NCBI GenBank assembly: GCA_921293015.1
Contig: OV121096.1
Location: 10,047,000 to 10,110,999 of the forward strand
DNA: 64,000 nt
Direction: 5' to 3'
Source of the DNA: Phorcus lineatus
Lineage: Eukaryota > Mollusca > Gastropoda > Trochida > Trochidae
The notes below the pieces were generated by a model. It was not told the origin of the DNA, made no database searches, and saw nothing but the letters and a program-made list of their open reading frames with translations. This document shows, in pieces, positions 51,001 through 60,000 of the stretch. How positions within the stretch are numbered: the first letter of the stretch is position 1; every line of letters begins with the position of its first letter. The translations under genes and the position numbers were made by a program.

Positions 51001-54000
51001 TAGAATTTTAACATAACAAAGCAGTAGCGGACATGGTCGATATATATAAAAAGGGAGAATAGGTTTCTCACGTGAAGGAAAGTTATATATAAGAAAGAGT
51101 AAACATCGGATGGTTCTGACTGGATCAATCTTCTTTAATACAAAAAGATGAATTCATTTCGACCAGTGTATCGGTCTTTTCAAGTATGTTTGACAAATGA
51201 AAGTATAGACATGTTTATAAAAGGAACAAAACAATAAATTCATACATTCATATATGTGAATGGGTAATTGGTTAATCAGTCATTCGTTGCAAATCACGTA
51301 ATAATTGCCTCAAGCACCCATAATTGGGTGTGACTCGAACACAATGGGGTTGTTCAGGGTTGATGATTCTGCAATGTTGCATTAATCACTGATAGGACCG
51401 ACAAGTGCAATTAAACACTCAATCAATCAATCGACTTTATTACCATAAGTTTACAAATACATGCAAAACATTACGGGCGTAGTTTACATAAATATATCAT
51501 ATTTGAGACTATGGTTTGAAACAATCCAGTTGTGTTACATTGCAGACATTATGATAGAGAGAAATTTACATAGATTTCGTAATTGTAATACATTGTGAGT
51601 TTCAAATAATACTGACATTTTGTGGTAATTAGGGTTGTTTACAAAATAATTCTTTAAATAAGTACTTCTGTAGCTGTTAATTTTGGTACAATGGAATAGG
51701 TAATGAAATTCATCTCCGATTTGGGAGGGACATGATGGACAAAATCTTTCTTTTGAGTTAGTGTTATCCCAGCGGCCTGTTTCAATTGGTAATTTGTGAT
51801 TGGCGGTTCTAAATCTGACTAAAGTATTACAGAGCTTAGTTCCTAGTTTACGTTGTAAAGAGGATATATTGTAAGATGTTTTCATGCATTCATAGGTAAG
51901 TCCTTTAGAAGATAATGATATACAGTTGTAAATACATTGAAGGGATTGATCTGAAATTCGAAGTTTAACAGCATTTTTAAACCAAGGAAATGATACTATA
52001 TTTTGAGATTGCCATATATTGGACATACCAATATTATCTAACGTCGTTTTGATACAAGTCAGCCATTTATTCTTATTGTTATATTTAACGAAGTTTGTCA
52101 GTGATGTTTGGTACAATGCTGTTAACGTAGAATTACATTTCCCTGATATTATTCTAGACCAGAAACATAACATTCGCAATTTGATTTTATCGACGAGTGG
52201 TGATCTACCAGTTTCACGATATAGCATGAATGTCGGTGTGCTTCGTCTTAAATTCAATATATATCTAATAAAATCCGTATGTATCCTTTCAAGTGCTTTC
52301 ACATTTTCAAACCCCCAAGCATATTTCACTTCCATACAGTAAAATAGGGCAGATAGTGCAGTCAAATAAGTAAAGTTTACATTCTATAGACATGTCAATA
52401 TTTCTTAAACGTTTGTATAGCAAATGCATAGCTTTGTTTGCCTGGGAAATATTAGATTTTCTAGAATTCAGAAAAGAGCGGTTATTACTAAAAATAACAC
52501 CAAGATATTTGTATTGGTCTACAAGCTCAATGCTTTCTTGGCCGATCATAAAGTTAAAATTTGTCGTGAGCTTTTTACTCCCGAAAATTATTATTCTCGT
52601 CTTCTGGACATTTATGGATAACTTGTTTTTAACACAATAGTTGTAGAAACAATTTAACGAGTTTTGCAACTCATTTGGATCATCTGATAATATAACAGTA
52701 TCGTCAGCATATAACAATACAAGTAGACGGACAAATATGTATACATCATCATCATTAAGTGTAACAGTTACTCCTTCAATATTATTTCTAAGAAGTGAGT
52801 TTTCTAAATCATTTAAGTACATTGCAAATAAGAGGGGTGATAAGTTTTCTCCTTGTCGTACACCATTTTTACAATAAAAGTATTCTGAGCGTTGACCGCT
52901 TTGTTCTACACAGGATTTAATACCTTGATACATTGATTTGATCACATTAAAAATATTACCATTAATATTGTAGTTAAGTATTTTCTTCCAAAGAATTGAT
53001 CTGTTTACATTGTCGAACGCTTTACTAAAGTCGACAAAGGCACAGAATAGTTTGCGCTTACGTTTTTGGAGTAAATCTAATAGAGTATGGAGAGTATATA
53101 TATATGGTCAATGGTGGAAAAGCCTTTCCTGAAACCAGCCTGATTGTCAAACAGGATCTGCGTTTTTTCAACAAATGTTGTTAATCTATGATCAATGATA
53201 GGTGTGAACAACTTACTTATACAGCTTAAAAGCGTTATAGGACGGTAATTTGATGGATCGTCTTGGTCAACTTTATTTTTGAAAATAGGTTTTATAATAC
53301 CTAGCAGCCACTTATCAGGGAACACACCGGACTGGAGAACGAGATTAAAAAGTTTCTCGTATATTGGGACAAATATATATTTTGAGGACTTAATATATCC
53401 ATTGTAAACATTGTCAGATCCACAAGCTTTTTCATCTTTAAGATTGTCAATTGCTTTTAGTATCTCTTGTTGTGTGATGGAGACGTTGATTTCTTTTGTG
53501 ATGTCGTCTACACATACAGGTTCCTCTTCTCCATCGTCCTCGGGACCGTTGTTAATGTCCTTGAAGTAAGCAAAAAGCTTGTCGAGAGTAATATGTCCAT
53601 CTTTAACTTTACTTGATAGTGAATTTATAACTTTCCAAAAATCTTTAGGCCGTTTTGACTTCAAATTACTTAATTTGTTTCGGAAACTTTCATTGGATTT
53701 TCTTTTGAAATATTTTATTGTTTTTCTGTAATCTTTTGCCGCGTTTAACATCTTTGTTTTATTCGCCAAATGTTTATTCTGATTGTGAATTTTTCTTGCC
53801 AAATGGTATTTTTTTCTAGCCAGCTTGCATTTATATCCAAACCAAACATATTTTGGATGCATATTTCTTTTTACATTTGTTTTTAAGCCAAATGTTTTAA
53901 CAGCTGAATCACATAATAATGCAGACATTTTGTCTGTTAAACAATTGATATCAGAAGTTGTACATGCCTCAGGAGATAGACAGGCTGCTTCCTGGTTGAG

Positions 54001-57000
54001 GGCTGCAATAACCTGCCTGTCGAGGTTAGCGAGGAATGAGTGCTCACGGTCAGGCTGCCACCGTCTAGGTCGGTCTGGCTGGTCTGGGGCCTCGGCTGGT
54101 GGTGGTTGGTTAAAGTTGAAGCACATCGACAGGGGGCAGTGTGCATCAGAGAAGAGTGGGCTGAAATCTTCTACTTGAAAATCATGTGCATTTTTTAAAA
54201 GTTCAATACTACAAATAAAGTAATCAACAACGGCACTGTTTTTTGAAGTACACTTCCCATTTTGTGGTTTTGTACCGAGTCTCCCATTTACTATGAGTAA
54301 ATTATTTGCAATACACAGTTTGATAAGTCTATGTCCAAAGTTATTTGCGGTTTTGTCGTTGTTAATCCTTGTGAGGGGGGTACCGTTTTCTTCTAGGGAA
54401 AGTGCTTGATTCATGTAGTTGTTTAGGTCCTCGTCCATTTCAGTGTGGTCAGGGGTATCATACATAATATAGTCAGGTATTGTCTTTGTACGGGCATTAA
54501 AATCTCCAAAAATACATATAGAATTAGAAAGATTGCTGAATTCGATAACCTCCTTTTCAAAAGCGTCCATTTTATCATTAGTGGAATATTTGGAATTTTC
54601 AGGGGGAATGTAGACCACAGCAAGATAAGCATCTTGAGTGTGGGAGAGAGTGCTTCTGATTTTAAACCACAAGGCATATTCTGAGTTTGTATCCATTACC
54701 TCGATGTGTTGGGAAAGTGTCTCCTTAACATAAAGTGCAATACCTCCAGACTTGCACGCGACTTTAGACATTTTCCTGTTTTTCATAAACAACTTATAGC
54801 CAGGTATATCTACCTGATCGTAGTTGTCAAGTTTGGTTTCTTGTAGACCAACAAAGTCAGATTGTGAAATTCTTTTTAAAAAGTCTGGACAGAGAAGCTT
54901 AGTTCTAAGACCGCACACATTTAATGAGATAAATGAAAAATCTTTCTTTTTTAAATGTGGTTCATCTAGCGAAAACTGGATAATAGGGTTGGTATATTCG
55001 TGACACCCCTATTGCATTGGAGAAGTGTTGTTTCTTGTAGTAGCAGGTTGTTTACTACGTGTCGTTGATTCGTAGTGAGCCTGTGAGTGTGCATGAGTCG
55101 CATGCGTGGTCCATGGTGATCTCGTGCGGCGCTTATAGGCTGGGCTCTGGGGAAAGTGCTTCTCATTGGCTTGGTTATGACGTGGTGTATTTTGATTGTA
55201 GGGTTGGATATCGTCCTGTACATGAATGGGTCGTGATGTGGATGGATAAATGCGTTTGCCTTCTATAAATAACTTGTCACCGACCATGTTGCACTTTTTG
55301 TTTTCAGACTTTGCGGTCTTAAATATAGGCATTAGAGATCTACGTCTCTGTACAATTTCTTGTGGGTATTGGGGATTCACACCATATTGGGTACCTTTAA
55401 GATTGGATGGTGCAGCTTTTCTGACAGTTTCGCGATCTTTGTAGAAGGCAAATCTGACTACTATGGGGCGTGGTTCGTCAGCATTTCTATTTCTAACTCT
55501 GCCGATTCGATGTGCCCTTTCAATAGGGATGTCTTCCTCAATTTTCAGATTTGTTTTCATGAAATCTGTAATGGTTTGTTCACAGTTCTCTTGTTCCTGT
55601 TCGACCAAACCATAGAAAAGAAGATTCATTTCCATACTTCTAGTTTTCAAGTCTAGTAGTTGTTCATGGATGTGTAGTTGTTCATGGATGTGGTCAATAT
55701 TTTGGGCGTTTTCCCCAATGTGATCTGCATTTTCAGCAATGAACGTTTGCATTCCGGGTATGTTTGCTTGTTCGTGTTTTGTGCACGTTTCTTGAATTTG
55801 TTGTATCTGTGAGTGAAATGACTCTAATTTTGTAGTGATTGTATCATATTTCGCACTCATAAATTGGACATTTTTTTCAATTTCTGTCATTTTTACTTCA
55901 GTTTCTTGTAGTTTGTGGTGTAGAGTAGTTACTTTTGCATCTGTTGATGTGACTGCTGCTTCTATAGCATCTAGTTTGGTGATTTTGCTACACATTGCTT
56001 CTATGTTGGAGAGTCTATGCATGAGGTCGAGATTGTGTACTAGGGTGTGGTTACCCTGTGGAGCCCCACTGTTACCTGGCGATGTCAACAAATGCATCTG
56101 ACCCTGGGGTGTACCATCAAATGTGAGATGTTGGGGTTGCAATTGGTGAGCCATTGGGCTGTATAACATTTGTAAACTACCGCTGACAACTTCAGGTAAT
56201 GTGCAGTTCTCTACATGTACAGTGCGTGATGGTGTTGACAATACATGGCGTCCATATTGCTCACCTGAGATTTGGGTCGAATCGTTGATTTGTGTTCCCG
56301 ATGTCTTGTCGCCTTTCTTTTGCTTATTTTTGCTCATAGCACTTCGAAGATGGTATGATGTAACGATTCAATGCCAGTTATATATTCGTATATATGCAAA
56401 CCTTTGAGATATCTTCCACGTATACGAGAGGTGAAAAAACACGTCTATCCACACCATAGCCTCGTTCCTGTTCTCTATCATGATCCAATATATCACAATA
56501 GTAATCGCTTCCTTATGTGAGCTAACAGTTCAATGATGGAGAAAACTTGTTGATAAAAAATGTCTCTTTTGTTTCAAGAGTAACGGTTGTATTTTCTGAC
56601 TTTGCATAAACTTTGTAGAAAGGAAAGATAGCAAAATTTCCATTATTGCAATTCGCAATGTGTTTACTTATCTTCAGATGGCGGAGGTTAGGGTCATTAA
56701 TTTGTTTTTTTTATGAACCCGGACTCGTGCTTGTAGGTAACTAGTTTGCCCTATGTATGTTAGTTTGCATTTGGGGCAGAGAATTGCATAAATTACATTT
56801 TTTGATCTGCATTTCATTGTGTGCTTAAATTGAAAGGATTCTCCTTTCTCAAATTTGAAGTTTTTGCCTTCCACCTTTCTAAAATATTAAGTTTTTTCCT
56901 TTACAAACTTACAAAATCTAAATAGAAATATGTTCAATCAGGTGATCATAATACACATTCGAATTTCAATAGACAAAAAGGCATTGTTGGAGAGGACAGG

Positions 57001-60000
57001 ATAATTTTAGTCTTCGTCATTATATTATTTCGAGCCAAAAAACAAAATGCCTCGAATCATTTTCTTCAAATCATCCTTCATGCATTTCTGCATTTCTGTT
57101 ATGAACTTGATCTTTAACAAACAAAAAATAAATTCATACCTAAAATACTTAGCTTCTTCCCCAAAAACAAAATGTTACAACAAATATTTTCAAAATTGTT
57201 ATTAATGACACATCTTCATACATTCAGCATCTCATACCAACTTTGATCAAAATCAAATGAGTAGTTAAGAAGTAATGTACCTGACAAGACTTGTAAAACT
57301 TTGTAATAGAGGCACCGCATTTTAATAAATGGTGTAAAATTAGTAAATAAATATTGTAAATAAATATTGTAAAAATTATTAATCATGACTTACATTCAAA
57401 TGATTATGAATCTCTATACCACATTTGATAAAAATCAGATAACTTTATTAGAAGTAAAGAGGCAGACATGACTCGAAAATTTTCTGTTAACTGAGTCATC
57501 AATTCTTACCAGAAAATTTGAATTTTTTTGTAAACTCGAACTTCTTAATCATTACACACCTTCATGTAAATATGTATGTCACTACCACATCAGTTTAGAC
57601 GATAGTAGCCAAACAGTTACTGAAACAATTTTTCTAACAGAGTGACCACTTTTTGGCAAAACAACGAAAAATTATACGTACATATTTTCAAACTTGTTAA
57701 TCATTACACACCTTATTGTTATTAAGCCTGTCCATACCAAATTGGATCAAAATAACATGATTGATTTAGAAGTAATTGACCGGACAGGACTCGTTAACAC
57801 TTTTCTTAAATATCTTCATTTTCTTCTCATATTTAAAATTTTTTCGGAAGATATTTTCAATATATTTCATAGTGACACATCATAACGTACATCTGAATTT
57901 CCATGAGAAATTTGAATTGAAACGGTTTGTAAAATATACATTTCTAATAAATCATGAAAATATGTATGAAAAGTCGCCTTTTACGTAGAAACATAAAAGG
58001 ATATATTTGAAAAGAAGCCATGTAGTTTTCTCGTTCCGTAGTACATGCGTATCCGTTCCGTAGTACATGCGTGTATCCGTTCCGTAGTACATGCGTGTAT
58101 CCGTTCCGCAGTACGTGTGTATCCGTACAGATTTTTTTAATTTTTCAAATAACACAAGTGGTTATGATTATATAGCTGTCTTTCTAGAAACATTGCCTTT
58201 CTATGAAATCCTACAGACTCCTATATGTTCACTTTAAGGTTCTAATTTGGATGGTTTGGCTGTTGATACATCCAGAAGCAAGATCTTCTACACAGATGCC
58301 GGAAATGACGTCATTGGCTCTATCAACACGAATGGAACCGGTCGTAATGAGATTCTGAACACTGGGCTCGATAAACCAAGAGCTATCGTTCTGCATGAAG
58401 AAAGAAGGTACTTTTAATAAAGCAATAAATCAACAGCTGGTCAGGATTCTAAAGGTATTTTCCGTAAATAATGGTTCATAAGATTGCCGGATTCCGACTC
58501 CGATGAATTTTGTACCACAAAAGAATTTCGTCGTGGGGTAAAGCTCATTGATATTTTCAACGGGAAAATATACAACCTTACAGGATAATTTTTTAGGGGG
58601 TGTGCGTGTAGGAGTGGGAGGTTCTTACAGGTGTTTTAAAGAAACATATAATGAAATTTAGTTGCCTTTTTCTTTACTACCACAGGCAAATCTACTGGAC
58701 CGATTGGGGTAATGACGCCTATATCGCTTCGGCCAACTATGAAGGGTCCGGCATGAAGAAGATCGTCGAATCAGGGCTCGGCTGGCCGAATGGCCTTACC
58801 TTGGATAAAGAGAGTAAGATCAAATTTTCGATTTAATTTAATTATCAATTGATACTAATTGTTTGGAATTTTCTATAATGTTTGTTTTGTTATGTACTGA
58901 TAGAATCTTGAATGAAGATTGTGTAAGATGTTTTCAAATACATTTATTTCAAACTGGATTTATTTCAAAGTTTTAAAACAAATAATTTTTAATTGTTTTT
59001 AATAATTTTTATTTATGCTAAATACATTATTTTAAGAGGGTCATACAAGGAATTATCAAGTATATAGCGATCATTTTAAAGTCCGTTTTAATCGCTTCTT
59101 GGAGAGGCATTATTAAAGTTGAAAAGATGAAAATGAAAAGATTTTTATTGATGTCAACTTCTTTTTTCACGAAAAGCGAATTTTTGACAGATTTTTTGTC
59201 ATTATACAACTTAATACCAAATGATATGGGATGTGATATGTTATACATATACAGGTAAACTAAGGCAATAACAATCTGTTGAAAGGTAGTTAACAGTGGG
59301 TTATGTAAATGAAGCCAGTGATGCCCAATGTGCAGACACATCAAAAGCAATATCCAATCATAAAATAGATTGGGCTGAAATGACAATCAACCAATCTGAA
59401 AAACGTCAACGAAAACACAGATAAGCTATTTAGTTTTAAAGGGTTAGGCCATCAATCAACCACGATCAAGGGTTTTACATACCCACGCCAATCAATTGCA
59501 ACCAATCAACTAAATAAGCAACATTTCACATTGTCCATCACTTGCTTCATAAACTTAATCCACTGTTATCTACCGTTCCTTAAACGTTAGTTTCTTCTTA
59601 ACCTCTTTTATTATATTTCTTAAACTCTGCCAATATGTTTTTGCTATCTACAACTATTTGGGAGTCTTTTAGTGAACTTGTTTACATCCTCTTAAAACAC
59701 TTTTTGAAAAAAGAAGTAAATATGGTGGCTTCCTCCAAAATATTTCCACGCCGCTAATGGCTGAAATATTGGCCAAGCGGCGTTAAACAATAAATCACTC
59801 ACTCACTCACTCCAAAATATTTCAGCTAACAAATTGATTTCACCTTAACCAATCTGGGAGTACATCAAGAAACATGTCTGTCTCCTCTTAACCGATCTTA
59901 GATTATATCAATAAACACATTGGATTTTTTCTGAACCTGTGATGCTACGCAGTTAAATTTCCAACTCTGCTCATTTACAACCTTCACTATTAGAAGTCAC

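Larger units (their letters stand above)
51418..56400 (-). mobile_element. Nearly full-length LINE with ORF1-TAG-ORF2 in one frame
   Basis: ORF1 (56337-55009), then a TAG and ORF2 in the same frame, then two frameshifts. ORF2 covers endonuclease, reverse transcriptase and a C-terminal CCHC region. The 3' terminus is a short (TTGA)n tail, seen on the + strand as CAATCAATCAATC at 51418-51431. The 5' boundary is not exact. The clade is not assigned; two-ORF structure with an RRM-type ORF1 and AP endonuclease is known in several LINE clades. Confidence 0.9.
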
